In this document: positions 26,315-34,773 of the stretch, in pieces
Layout of the letters: every line of letters begins with the position of its first letter
Numbering within the stretch: position 1 is the first letter of the stretch
The notes under the pieces: generated by a model
What the model was told of the DNA's origin: nothing
Seen by the model: only the letters and a program-made list of their open reading frames with translations
The model's database searches: none
Source of the DNA: Streptomyces sp. NBC_00670
GTDB lineage: Bacteria > Actinomycetota > Actinomycetes > Streptomycetales > Streptomycetaceae
NCBI RefSeq assembly: GCF_036226765.1
Contig: NZ_CP109017.1
Location: 4,651,001 to 4,715,000, forward strand
Direction: 5' to 3'
Length of the DNA stretch: 64,000 nt
Made by a program: the position numbers and the translations under genes

Positions 26315-26407
26315 CCCCCCGCCCCGCCCCCGCCCCCGCCCCGTACGACGTTCGGCACCACCCCGCACGGCTCCGCTGTCCCCGCCCCGATCGAGGTTGC
26401 CCGAGTC

Positions 26408-27121
26408 ATGAACTCCCGCCAGCGCCGCGGCGTCATCCTGCTGGTCCTCTCGGCCCTGTGCGCCCTCGGCGCCTTCGCCGGGGTCCTGTCGGTGATCCGC
26501 GACGTGAACTCCAAGGTCGGCCCCGAGGTGACCGCGTACCGGCTCAAGAGCGACATCGCCCCCTACAAGGAACTCGACGCCGACCAGTTCCAGCGGATAT
26601 CCATGCCGGAGCGCTGGCTGCCGAAGACCGCCGTCACCGACCTCGCCCGGATCCGCGGCAAGATCGCCGTCACCCAGCTGGCCAAGGGCTCGCTGTTGCA
26701 GAGCGACATGATCGTCGCCCGGCCCGCCCTCGAAGCGGGGCAGCAGGAGATCGCCATCATGATCGACGCGGCCACCGGCGTCGCCGGCAAGATCGACCCC
26801 GGCTCCCGGGTCAACATCTACGCCACCTTCGCGGCCGAGAACGACAAGGGCGAGGACCAGTCCAAGGTCATCGTCGAGAACGCCCGCGTCCTGGACGTCG
26901 GGAAGATCACCGCCCTCGACCCCGACCAGAGCAGCGACGAACGCCGGCGCAGCGCGAGCCAGGCCGTCCCCATCACCTTCGCGCTCGACACCGCCGACGC
27001 CCAACGGGTCGCCTACGCCGAGTCGTTCGCGGAACACGTACGGCTCGCCCTGGTCGCGGGCGGCTCCCGGCAGTCGATCCCGCCCGGCGACCGCACGTAC
27101 ACCCTCGACGAGGACAAGTAG
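26408..27121 (+). CDS. cpaB: CpaB/RcpC-like Flp pilus assembly protein (SAF domain)
   Basis: 237 residues. One N-terminal membrane helix (GVILLVLSALCALGAFAGVLSVI) is followed by an SAF/CpaB region (TAYRLKSDIAPYKELDADQFQRISMPERWLP, GKIAVTQLAKGSLLQSDM) and a RcpC-like beta domain (IAIMIDAATGVAGKIDPGSRVNIYATF). In Tad systems CpaB sits in the envelope and assists pilus extrusion. Its stop is 10 nt before the TadZ gene, which has its own GGAGG. Confidence 0.85.
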   Translation: MNSRQRRGVILLVLSALCALGAFAGVLSVIRDVNSKVGPEVTAYRLKSDIAPYKELDADQFQRISMPERWLPKTAVTDLARIRGKIAVTQLAKGSLLQSDMIVARPALEAGQQEIAIMIDAATGVAGKIDPGSRVNIYATFAAENDKGEDQSKVIVENARVLDVGKITALDPDQSSDERRRSASQAVPITFALDTADAQRVAYAESFAEHVRLALVAGGSRQSIPPGDRTYTLDEDK

Positions 27122-27131
27122 GAGGCCGCGC

Positions 27132-28757
27132 ATGACCATCCGCATCCTCCCGGCCGTCGGCGACGCCGACGCGGCGCGCGGTCTGACCACCCTGCTCAGC
27201 CAGCTCGCCGACGCCGAACCCGCCCCGCCCGTCCCCGACTCCACCGCGCTGCTCGACACCCTCGCCCGGCTCGCCGCCGACTCGCTCGACGAACTGCCCG
27301 AGGTGGTCCTCGTCCACGAGCGGATCGGCCCCGTCCCCGCGCTCGAACTCATCCGCGACCTGGTGCTGCGCTTCCCGGCCGTCGGCGTCGTCCTCATCAC
27401 CTCCGACGCCGGGGCCGCCGTCCTCACCGCCGCGATGGACTCCGGCGCCCGCGGCATCATCGGCCTGCCGCTCACCTACGACGCCCTCGCCGAACGCGTC
27501 CAGGCCGCCGCCACCTGGTCCGCCGGGATGCGCCGCCACCTCGGCAGCAACACCCCCGAGCTGTACGCGGGGCCCGGCGGCACGCTCATCACCGTGACCG
27601 GCGCCAAGGGCGGCGTCGGCGCCACCGTCACCGCCGTACAGCTCGCCCTCGCCGCCCGCGCCTCGGGCCGTACGGTGGCGCTGGCCGACCTCGACCTGCA
27701 GTCCGGGGACGTCGCCTCCTATCTCGACGTGCAGTTCCGCCGCTCGGTCGCCGACCTCGCCGCCATCACCGACATCAACCCCCGGGTGCTCCAGGACGCC
27801 GTCTACGCCCACGACAGCGGCGTCTCCCTGCTCCTCGCGCCCGCCGAGGGTGAGCGCGGCGAGGAGGTCACCGACCGGGCCGCCCGCCAGGTGCTCTCCG
27901 CGCTGCGCTCCCGGCACGACGTGGTCATCGTCGACTGCGGCTCCCAGCTGACCGCCGCCACCGCCGCCGCCGTCGAACTCGCCGACCAGGCCCTGCTCCT
28001 CGTCACCCCGGACGTCGTCGCCGTCCGCGCCGCCAAGCGCATGGTGCGGATGTGGGACCGGCTCCAGATCCGCAAGGCCGAGGAGACCCTCACCGTCGTC
28101 AACCGGCACTCGCGCTCCACCGAGATCCAGCCCGGCATCGTCGAACGCGTCACCGGCACCCGCACCGCGCGCACCACCGTGCCCGCCGCCTTCAAGGAAC
28201 TCCAGTCCGTCGTCGACGCCGGCCGGCTCCAGGACCTCGACACCCGCTCCTCCGTCAAACAGGCGCTGTGGGGCCTGGCGGGCGAACTCGGCCTGGTCGC
28301 CGCCACCGAGGGCGGCGGCGGACGGCGGCGCCGGACCTCCTCCGACCGGGGCGCCCTCTCGCTGCGCCGCCGCGCCTCCTCGGACCGGGGCGCGGTCACC
28401 CTGGAATTCGCGGGCATGTTCCCCCTCGTCCTCGTCGTCATGGCGATCCTGTGGGAGTGCGTGCTCTACGGCTACACGTACTCCCTGGCCGGGAACGCCG
28501 CCGACGAGGCGGCCCGCGCGGCCACGGCGGCGTACGCGGTGCGCGGCGACTACCCGGGCGCCTGCCGGTCGGCCGGCGCCAAGCACCTGCCCGGCTCCTG
28601 GCAGGGCGCCGACATCGAGTGCGCCCCGTCCGGCTCCCTGATGCGGGCGACGGTACGGGCCGACGTACCGCTGTTCTTCCCCGGCGTCGACCTCGGCTGG
28701 AGCGTCGACGGCACGGCGGGCGCCGCGCTGGAACGGCCGGAGGGGAGCGACGGATGA
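27132..28757 (+). CDS. TadZ/CpaE-like ATPase fused to a TadE-like pseudopilin
   Basis: 541 residues in one uninterrupted frame. Residues 1-135 look like a receiver-type domain without the phospho-Asp pattern. Residues 150-390 are a MinD/CpaE-type ATPase with a deviant Walker A (GAKGGVGATVT) and DLDLQSGD. Residues 400-415 duplicate the next signal (RTSSDRGALSL, then RASSDRGAVTLEF). Residues 420-541 are TadE-like: DRG/AVTLEF with Glu at +5 after the predicted cleavage site, then a hydrophobic helix. TadZ localises the pilus machine and TadE is a minor pilin; they are normally separate proteins. Stop overlaps the next start. Confidence 0.85.
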   Translation: MTIRILPAVGDADAARGLTTLLSQLADAEPAPPVPDSTALLDTLARLAADSLDELPEVVLVHERIGPVPALELIRDLVLRFPAVGVVLITSDAGAAVLTAAMDSGARGIIGLPLTYDALAERVQAAATWSAGMRRHLGSNTPELYAGPGGTLITVTGAKGGVGATVTAVQLALAARASGRTVALADLDLQSGDVASYLDVQFRRSVADLAAITDINPRVLQDAVYAHDSGVSLLLAPAEGERGEEVTDRAARQVLSALRSRHDVVIVDCGSQLTAATAAAVELADQALLLVTPDVVAVRAAKRMVRMWDRLQIRKAEETLTVVNRHSRSTEIQPGIVERVTGTRTARTTVPAAFKELQSVVDAGRLQDLDTRSSVKQALWGLAGELGLVAATEGGGGRRRRTSSDRGALSLRRRASSDRGAVTLEFAGMFPLVLVVMAILWECVLYGYTYSLAGNAADEAARAATAAYAVRGDYPGACRSAGAKHLPGSWQGADIECAPSGSLMRATVRADVPLFFPGVDLGWSVDGTAGAALERPEGSDG

Positions 28758-29155
28758 CGACGCGCACGCTGCGGACGCGCCTCTTACGGGACGCGAGGCG
28801 CCGGAGACTCCCCCGGAACCGGGACGACCGGGGCGTCTCCATGATCGAGTTCGCCGGCTACCTCCCCGTCCTCCTCGTCATCGGCCTGGCCGCCATCCAG
28901 CTCGGCCTCATCGGCTACGGCGTCAACCAGGCGGGCACGGCCGCCCGCGCCGCCGCCCGCGTCGCCTCCCAGCAGGGCGGCGACGGCACCGGCGCCGGCA
29001 TCGCCGCCGTCAGCGGCTGGCTCGACCCCGACCCCTCCGTCCAGCGCGGCGCCGACACGACCACCGCCTCGGTCACCGTCCACGTCCCCGCCGTCATCCC
29101 GCTCTTCGACGACTTCGACCTCACCCGCTCCGCCACGATGCCCACCGACGACTGA
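28754..29155 (+). CDS. TadE/TadF-like minor pseudopilin
   Basis: 133 residues. A basic N-terminus (RTRLLRDARRRRLPRNRD) leads to a prepilin-type site DRG/VSMIEF (Glu at +5) and a membrane helix (AGYLPVLLVIGLAAIQLGLIGYGV). A short extracellular domain follows. The ATG overlaps the previous stop. Codon 11 (28784-28786) is TTA, a second bldA-type codon in this locus. Its processing would need a TadV-type prepilin peptidase, which is not encoded in this window. Confidence 0.85.
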   Translation: MTTRTLRTRLLRDARRRRLPRNRDDRGVSMIEFAGYLPVLLVIGLAAIQLGLIGYGVNQAGTAARAAARVASQQGGDGTGAGIAAVSGWLDPDPSVQRGADTTTASVTVHVPAVIPLFDDFDLTRSATMPTDD

Positions 29156-29190
29156 GCCCGTCCACCGTCACCAGAGAGGAGCTGACACCC

Positions 29191-30531
29191 ATGAGCCTCC
29201 GCTCCCGCCTCGCCGCCCCCGACGACGGCAAGGCAGCCCGCGAGGACGGCCACCTCGTCGCCGTCTACCGCGCCAAGCTCCTCGAGGAGATCGACCTCGC
29301 GGAGATGTCCGGCCTCGCCGCCACCGAGCGCCGCGCCCGCCTGGAGCGCGTCCTCGGGCACATCATCAGCCGCGAGGGGCCGGTCCTCTCCTCCGCCGAA
29401 CGCTCCCAGCTCATCCGCCGCGTGGTCGACGAGGCGCTCGGCCTCGGCGTCCTCGAACCGCTGCTCGCCGACGCGTCCATCACCGAGATCATGGTCAACG
29501 GCCCCGACTCGATCTTCGTCGAGCGGGCCGGCCGCGTCGAACAGCTCCCGCTCCGCTTCGCCTCCGCCGAGCAGCTGATGCAGACGATCGAACGCATCGT
29601 CTCCACCGTCAACCGCCGCGTCGACGAGTCCACGCCCATGGTCGACGCCCGGCTGCCCACCGGCGAACGCGTCAACGTGATCATCCCGCCGCTCTCCCTG
29701 ACCGGCCCCACCCTCACCATCCGCCGCTTCCCGCGCGCCTACACGCTCCCCGAACTGATCGGCCTCGGCTCGCTCGACGAGCAGATGCTGATGCTGCTCG
29801 CCGCGTTCGTCCGCGCCCGCTTCAACATCATCGTCAGCGGCGGCACCGGCACCGGGAAGACGACGCTGCTCAACGCCCTCTCCGAGCTGATCCCGGACCG
29901 CGAGCGCATCATCACCATCGAGGACTCCGCCGAACTCCAGCTCCAGCAGGAGCACGTGATCCGCCTGGAGTCCCGCCCGCCCAACGTCGAGGGCAAGGGC
30001 CGCATCACCATCCGCGACCTGGTCCGCAACTCGCTGCGCATGCGCCCCGACCGGATCATCGTCGGCGAGGTCCGCGGCGGCGAGACCCTCGACATGCTCC
30101 AGGCGATGTCCACCGGCCACGACGGCTCCCTCGCCACCGTCCACGCCAACTCCGCCGAGGACGCGCTGATGCGACTCCAGACCCTCGGCTCCATGTCCGA
30201 GGTGATGATCCCCTTCGAGGCGCTCAAGGACCAGATCAACTCCGCCGTCGACGTCGTCGTCCAGCTCGCCCGGCACGCCGACGGCTCCCGCAAGATCGTC
30301 GAGATCGCCCTCGTCGTCAGCCACGGCCGCGAACAGTTCCGCATCGCCACGGTCTCCCGCTTCGCCGCCGACCCGCTCACCGCCGACCGGGTCGTCCGGG
30401 GCCGCTACGAACACCTCCCGCTGCCCCGCAAGGTCGCGGAGAAGCTCTACGTCGCCAACGAGCCGCTGCCCCCGGCGTACGGGGTCGCGGACGCGCTCGA
30501 CGTACGGAACATCAGGCAGGCACTCGGATGA
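29191..30531 (+). CDS. tadA: TadA/CpaF-family pilus assembly ATPase
   Basis: 446 residues, a secretion ATPase of the VirB11/TadA type that powers Flp pilus assembly at the inner face of the membrane. Walker A is GGTGTGKTT (residues 217-225), the Asp box ITIEDSAELQL follows, Walker B is RIIVGEVRGGE and the His box is GHDGSLATVHANS. A preceding GAGAGGAGC serves the ATG. Its stop overlaps the ATG of a 13-codon open frame leading to tadB. Confidence 0.93.
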   Translation: MSLRSRLAAPDDGKAAREDGHLVAVYRAKLLEEIDLAEMSGLAATERRARLERVLGHIISREGPVLSSAERSQLIRRVVDEALGLGVLEPLLADASITEIMVNGPDSIFVERAGRVEQLPLRFASAEQLMQTIERIVSTVNRRVDESTPMVDARLPTGERVNVIIPPLSLTGPTLTIRRFPRAYTLPELIGLGSLDEQMLMLLAAFVRARFNIIVSGGTGTGKTTLLNALSELIPDRERIITIEDSAELQLQQEHVIRLESRPPNVEGKGRITIRDLVRNSLRMRPDRIIVGEVRGGETLDMLQAMSTGHDGSLATVHANSAEDALMRLQTLGSMSEVMIPFEALKDQINSAVDVVVQLARHADGSRKIVEIALVVSHGREQFRIATVSRFAADPLTADRVVRGRYEHLPLPRKVAEKLYVANEPLPPAYGVADALDVRNIRQALG

Positions 30532-30569
30532 CCACCGCCCCCTCGGCTCCCCGGAGGTGCCGGCCATGA
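30528..30569 (+). other. 13-codon mini-ORF bridging tadA and tadB
   Basis: ATG at 30528 overlaps the tadA stop (ATGA), and its own TGA (30567-30569) overlaps the tadB ATG (30566). It would encode MTTAPSAPRRCRP. A translational-coupling bridge is more likely than a functional peptide; chance is also possible. Confidence 0.4.
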
Positions 30570-31513
30570 ACAACCAGGCGCTCCTCGCCCTCGGCGCCAC
30601 CGTCCTCGGCGGCACGCTCGCCGTCGCCGGCGTCCACGCGTACGCCTCCGGGCGCGCCCAGCGCCGGGCCCTGGAGGACCGGCTCGCCGGACCCGGCAGC
30701 GGCCCGCCGCGCACGGCCTCCGGCCGCGTCCGCCACTTCACCGGCGTCGACCGGCGGGTCCGTCGCACCCGCCTCGGCCGCGCGGTCCACCTGCGGCTGA
30801 CCACCACGGGACTGGACCTGACGGCCGGCGAGTTCGTCACCTACGTGGCGTTCGTCGTCGTCGCCCTCTGGCTGATCGCGGCCGCCGCCCTGGCCCCGTT
30901 CTTCGGCCCCATCGCCGCCCTGATCGGCGTGTGGAGCGCGGTCGTCTTCCTCAACTGGCAGCGCCAGAAACGCATCGAGGCGTTCATCAACCAGCTCCCC
31001 GACGTCGCCCGGCTCCTCGCCAACGCCACCGCCGCCGGACTCGCCCTGCGCACCGCGCTCGCCATGGCCGCCGAGGAACTGGAGGCCCCCGCGGGCGAGG
31101 AACTGGCCCGGGTCGCCGACCAGCTCAGCCTGGGCCGCACCGTGGACGACGCCCTCGGCGAGCTCGCCGAACGGCTGCCCTCGCGCGAGCTGATCGTCCT
31201 CGTCACCACCCTCGTCCTGTCCAACCGGGCGGGCGGCTCCGTCGTCAGCTCGCTGCGCAACCTCACCCAGACCCTGGAGGACCGCAAGGAGACCCGCCGC
31301 GAGGTGCGCACCATGCTCTCCGAGGTCAACGCCACCGCCTTCACCGTGCCGATGCTGGGCCTCGGCTCCCTCGTCCTGGTGAACTCCTCCAACGAGGGCG
31401 CCCTCGCCCGCGTCACCGGCTCCCCGCTCGGCCAGGCGCTGGTGCTGATCTCCCTCGGCCTCTACACCATCGGCTTCTTCGTCATTCGCCGCCTCGGCCG
31501 GATCGAAGTCTGA
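30566..31513 (+). CDS. tadB: TadB-like pilus platform protein (T2SSF domain)
   Basis: 315 residues. An N-terminal helix (LLALGATVLGGTLAVAGVHAYA), a central pair of helices, then the GspF/T2SSF domain (INQLPDVARLLANATAAGLALRTAL, LSNRAGGSVVSSLRNL) and C-terminal helices. It forms the inner-membrane platform with TadC. The ATG at 30566 follows GGAGG by about 9 nt; GTG 30557 would remove that site. Confidence 0.88.
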   Translation: MNNQALLALGATVLGGTLAVAGVHAYASGRAQRRALEDRLAGPGSGPPRTASGRVRHFTGVDRRVRRTRLGRAVHLRLTTTGLDLTAGEFVTYVAFVVVALWLIAAAALAPFFGPIAALIGVWSAVVFLNWQRQKRIEAFINQLPDVARLLANATAAGLALRTALAMAAEELEAPAGEELARVADQLSLGRTVDDALGELAERLPSRELIVLVTTLVLSNRAGGSVVSSLRNLTQTLEDRKETRREVRTMLSEVNATAFTVPMLGLGSLVLVNSSNEGALARVTGSPLGQALVLISLGLYTIGFFVIRRLGRIEV

Positions 31514-31532
31514 GGAAGGGAGGGAAACCGCC

Positions 31533-32423
31533 ATGCTGCCCCTGCTCCTCGCGCTCCTCACGGCCGCGTCCGTCGCAGGCGTCCTGCTCGGCATCCGCAT
31601 GATCCGCGCGGAGGCCAAGCTCCCCACCGACCTCACCCTCGCCCTGGAGATCGGCGCCACCCGCGTCTCCGCGGCGGGCTCCGCCGTCGACCGCCTCGGC
31701 ATGCGGTTCGCCCCCCTCGTCCTGCGCCTGATGGGCCCCCGCCGCACCGACGCCAAACGCCGCCGCATCGACATGGCCGGCAACCCCGGCGGCCTCACCC
31801 TCAACCGCTACGCCGCCCGCCGCGCCGTCTACGGCTTCTTCGGCGCGTTCATGGCCCTGGTCTTCCTCACCACCGGCCACCCACTGATCGCGCTCGCCAC
31901 CCTCGCCTTCGGCCTGCTGGCCGCCGACGCCCTCATCTGGCAGGCCATCCGCGACCGCAAGGACGTCATCGACCGCACCCTGCCCGACTTCCTCGACGTC
32001 CTCGCCGTCGTCGTCTCCGCGGGCCTCGGCTTCCGCCAGGCCCTGGACCGCGTCGCCGACAAGTACGAGGGCCCCTGGGCCGACGAACTCCGCATCACGC
32101 TGCGCCAGATGGACATGGGCGTCAGCCGCCGCCAGGCCTTCGACGAGCTGCGCCGCCGCAACAGCTCCGAACAGGTCGCCCAGTTCGTCTCGGCGCTCCA
32201 GCAGGGCGAGGAGCTCGGCTCCCCGATCGCCGAGACGCTCATCCAGCTCGCCACGGACATGCGCCGCACCGACGCCCAGAACGCCCGCCGCCGCGCCGCC
32301 AAGACCATCCCCAAGGCCACGATGGTCACCCTCGTCTTCATGCTCCCGGCCACGATGATCCTCATCGCCACCGGCATGTTCCTGGGCTCCGGCACCAACT
32401 TCGGCTCGATCCTGGGGCGCTGA
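31533..32423 (+). CDS. tadC: TadC-like pilus platform protein (T2SSF domain)
   Basis: 296 residues. Helices at the N-terminus and near residues 95-130, then a T2SSF domain (DRTLPDFLDVLAVVVSAGLGFRQALDRVA, FVSALQQGEELGSPIAETL) and a C-terminal helix pair (TMVTLVFMLPATMILIATGMFL). It is the second half of the platform pair. A GGAGG-like site (AGGGAGGG) lies upstream, and the histidine kinase begins 1 nt after the stop. Confidence 0.88.
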   Translation: MLPLLLALLTAASVAGVLLGIRMIRAEAKLPTDLTLALEIGATRVSAAGSAVDRLGMRFAPLVLRLMGPRRTDAKRRRIDMAGNPGGLTLNRYAARRAVYGFFGAFMALVFLTTGHPLIALATLAFGLLAADALIWQAIRDRKDVIDRTLPDFLDVLAVVVSAGLGFRQALDRVADKYEGPWADELRITLRQMDMGVSRRQAFDELRRRNSSEQVAQFVSALQQGEELGSPIAETLIQLATDMRRTDAQNARRRAAKTIPKATMVTLVFMLPATMILIATGMFLGSGTNFGSILGR

Positions 32424-32424
32424 G

Positions 32425-33702
32425 ATGACCACGCCGCACACCCGGGGCTACCTGGAGGACGACGCCCCCGCCCCGCCCACCCTCCGCCTCCAGCTGGGCG
32501 CCCTGCAGACCCTGTGCCGCCAGACCTTCGCCGTCCGCCTGGCCGCCCTCCTCGTCGGCACGCCCTTCGCCCTCGCCCACACCACCACCGGCGCCCCCCG
32601 CTACGCGGCCCTCGCCGCCGGAGTCCTCGGCAGCACCGCCTCGTACGCCATGCTCCGCGACTGGCACCGCTTCGGCCCCCGCGTCCTTGCCCACCCGAGC
32701 CTCATGGCCCTGGACCTCCTCTTCGTCGCGACCCTCCTCCTCACCGCCTCCCCGGCCTCCCCGCTGGCCTACGCCACCGTCTGCACCCCCCTCCTCTCCG
32801 GCCTCCTCTACGGCTGGCGCGGCACCGGCGTCTTCACGGGCCTGCAACTGATCGTCCTCGTCACGGTGTTCCGCGCCTGGTCCCACCACCCCGGCGCCGG
32901 CGCCAACACCGTGCTCCTCGCCGGGTTCTGCGTCGCCGCCGGCATCATCGGCGTGACCCTGCGCAATCTGGTGTTCCGCTTCGGCGAAGCCGGCCAGGCC
33001 CTGGCCGAGGTCAACGCCCGCCTCGCGGTCACGGAGGCGGTCGCCTCCGAACGCGCCCGCCTGGCCCGCGAGATGCACGACTCGGTGGCGAAGACCCTGC
33101 ACGGCCTGGCCCTCACGGCAGAGGCCCTGGCGGCCTCGGCGGACCGGGCCGACCCCGAGGCCCTGAAGCACCAGGCAGCCCTGGTGGCTTCGGCCGCCCG
33201 CCGGGCCGCCACGGAATCCCGCCATGTCCTCACGGACCTGCGCGCCCGCACGGACACCCACGCACCGACGGACCTGGCGGCGCAACTGAGCGCATACGCA
33301 GCAGACTTCACCACCCGCACGGCCATCCGCACCACACTGCACCTCACCGCACACCCGCACTGCTCCCCGTCCGCGATCCACCACCTCCTGGCCGTAACCT
33401 CCGAGGCGCTGGAGAACGCCCACCGCCACGCCCACGCGACCCACGTACACCTGACCCTGGAAGCATCCGAACCCGGCGGCCTCGTCCTCCGCATCGAGGA
33501 CAACGGCACCGGCATCCCGCACCCGGTGTCGGCTCTGTCCGACCTGACGCATTCCGGCCACTTCGGCCTGCTGGGCATGGCGGAACGCGCCCGGGCGCTG
33601 GGCGGCGAACTCGACATCACCCGCCCGCCCCGCGGCGGCACGCGGATCGAACTCCACGCCCCCGCGCCCTTCACTCCCCAGAAGGAGGCCGCACATGCCT
33701 GA
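32425..33702 (+). CDS. NarL-type sensor histidine kinase embedded in the Tad operon
   Basis: 425 residues. About six membrane helices occupy residues 35-180 with almost no extracellular loop, so it may sense a membrane or intracellular signal. A HisKA_3 domain has ARLAREMHDSVAKTLHGL (His218). A HATPase_c domain has the N-box TSEALENAHRHAHATH and the G-boxes RIEDNGTGIP and GHFGLLGMAERARALGG. It begins 1 nt after tadC and overlaps the response regulator gene by 8 nt, so it belongs to the pilus operon. Confidence 0.9.
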   Translation: MTTPHTRGYLEDDAPAPPTLRLQLGALQTLCRQTFAVRLAALLVGTPFALAHTTTGAPRYAALAAGVLGSTASYAMLRDWHRFGPRVLAHPSLMALDLLFVATLLLTASPASPLAYATVCTPLLSGLLYGWRGTGVFTGLQLIVLVTVFRAWSHHPGAGANTVLLAGFCVAAGIIGVTLRNLVFRFGEAGQALAEVNARLAVTEAVASERARLAREMHDSVAKTLHGLALTAEALAASADRADPEALKHQAALVASAARRAATESRHVLTDLRARTDTHAPTDLAAQLSAYAADFTTRTAIRTTLHLTAHPHCSPSAIHHLLAVTSEALENAHRHAHATHVHLTLEASEPGGLVLRIEDNGTGIPHPVSALSDLTHSGHFGLLGMAERARALGGELDITRPPRGGTRIELHAPAPFTPQKEAAHA

Positions 33703-34429
33703 CCAGGCACGCCCCCTACGGGTACTGGTGGCCGACGACAACCCGGTCGTCCGCGCGGGCCTGACCGCACTGCTCGACGCCCACCCCGGCATCGAGGTCG
33801 TCGCAACGGCCCCCGACGGCGACGCGGCCCTGACCCTGGCGGCCCGCCACCACCCCGACGTCATCCTCCTGGACGCCCGCATGCCGGGCACGGACGGCCT
33901 CACGGCCCTGCCGGAACTGGCCCGGCTGGCCCCGGTCCTGATGGTCACGTACAGCACGGAACCCGAGGTCATGCGGGAGGCCGCCCGCCGGGGCGCGAGC
34001 GGCTACCTGGTCCACGGCGGATTCACGACCCCGCAACTGATCGCCGCGGTACGCACGGCGGGAGCGACGGGCCGGGGTTCCGGCCCCCCTGTCCGGTCTT
34101 CACCCCTGCCCCCTCCTGAACCGAGCGATTTCCCTTCGCAGCTGCAACCACCCGTGGCACAGTCGTTGAAGGCACACTTCGCCCGGGCGACCGCTTTCGG
34201 CCGCCGCCCGCCCGACCACCGGGACTTTGGGCTGAGCTCACGGGAGGTGGAGGTCATGGATCTCATCGCGTCCGGCATGAACAACCGCCAGATCGCCGCC
34301 GCCTGCTTCATCAGCGAGAAGACGGTGAAGAACCACATCAACCGCATCTTCGCGAAACTGCACAGCGCCTCCCGCAGCGAAGCGATCGCCCACTGGCTCG
34401 GCACGGCCCACCAGGGATGGCCGGCATGA
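33695..34429 (+). CDS. LuxR/NarL-type response regulator with atypical receiver
   Basis: 244 residues. The receiver has the acidic pair Asp14-Asp15, the phospho-acceptor Asp60 (VILLDARMPG) and Thr85, but the invariant Lys of the GYLxK motif is His107 (SGYLVHGG). A Pro/Ser-rich linker of about 60 residues is longer than usual. The C-terminal HTH is standard (LSSREVEVMDLIASGMNNRQIAAACFISEKTVKNHI). GGAGG sits 6 nt before the ATG. It probably controls the pilin unit just downstream. Confidence 0.9.
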   Translation: MPDQARPLRVLVADDNPVVRAGLTALLDAHPGIEVVATAPDGDAALTLAARHHPDVILLDARMPGTDGLTALPELARLAPVLMVTYSTEPEVMREAARRGASGYLVHGGFTTPQLIAAVRTAGATGRGSGPPVRSSPLPPPEPSDFPSQLQPPVAQSLKAHFARATAFGRRPPDHRDFGLSSREVEVMDLIASGMNNRQIAAACFISEKTVKNHINRIFAKLHSASRSEAIAHWLGTAHQGWPA

Positions 34430-34449
34430 CCCCACGCCCTCGCGGAAGT

Positions 34450-34465
34450 TGGGCCCCCGGGCCCA
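34450..34465. promoter_or_regulatory. Palindrome upstream of the Flp pilin gene
   Basis: TGGGCCC (34450-34456), 2 nt, GGGCCCA (34459-34465) in the 105-bp gap between the response regulator and the pilin gene. It could be an operator for the adjacent regulator or a short terminator. Confidence 0.4.
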
Positions 34466-34534
34466 CTCAAAGTAGACACCCTCTCACGTACGGTGTCGAC
34501 GTCGGCTGTGCCACGGTACGGGAGGGCAGGGGTG

Positions 34535-34741
34535 ATGAGCCGCTTCACGAGGTGGAGGAAGGCGGTTGTCTCCCGCATGCGGGGGGCAGGACGGGACGCG
34601 GGGGCGGGGTTCGTGGAGTATGCGGGGCTGATGATCATCATTGCGGGGATCTTTGTGATGATCGATCAGTTGGGGTTGGACGGCACCATCTCGAGTGCCA
34701 TCGGCGACGCGGTGGACCGCGTGGTCGGCGGAGGCGGCTGA
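34535..34741 (+). CDS. Flp-type major pilin
   Basis: 68 residues. A basic leader (MSRFTRWRKAVVSRMRGAGRDAG) is followed by a prepilin site G23/A24 with Glu at +5 and Tyr at +6 (AGFVEYAG), the Flp hallmark. A single hydrophobic helix (LMIIIAGIFVMI) and a short tail complete it. After cleavage by a TadV-type peptidase it would be the pilus subunit. GGAGGG lies 8 nt before the ATG. The body is more AT-rich than its neighbours. Confidence 0.85.
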   Translation: MSRFTRWRKAVVSRMRGAGRDAGAGFVEYAGLMIIIAGIFVMIDQLGLDGTISSAIGDAVDRVVGGGG

Positions 34742-34773
34742 GCGTCGGTGATCTGCTCAGCGACCGAGGGCAG

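Noticed and set aside
28052..28753. Upstream extension of the second TadE/F gene in its frame
   Set aside because: It overlaps the TadZ-TadE fusion in a shadow frame; the ATG at 28754 overlaps the previous stop and gives a proper prepilin leader.
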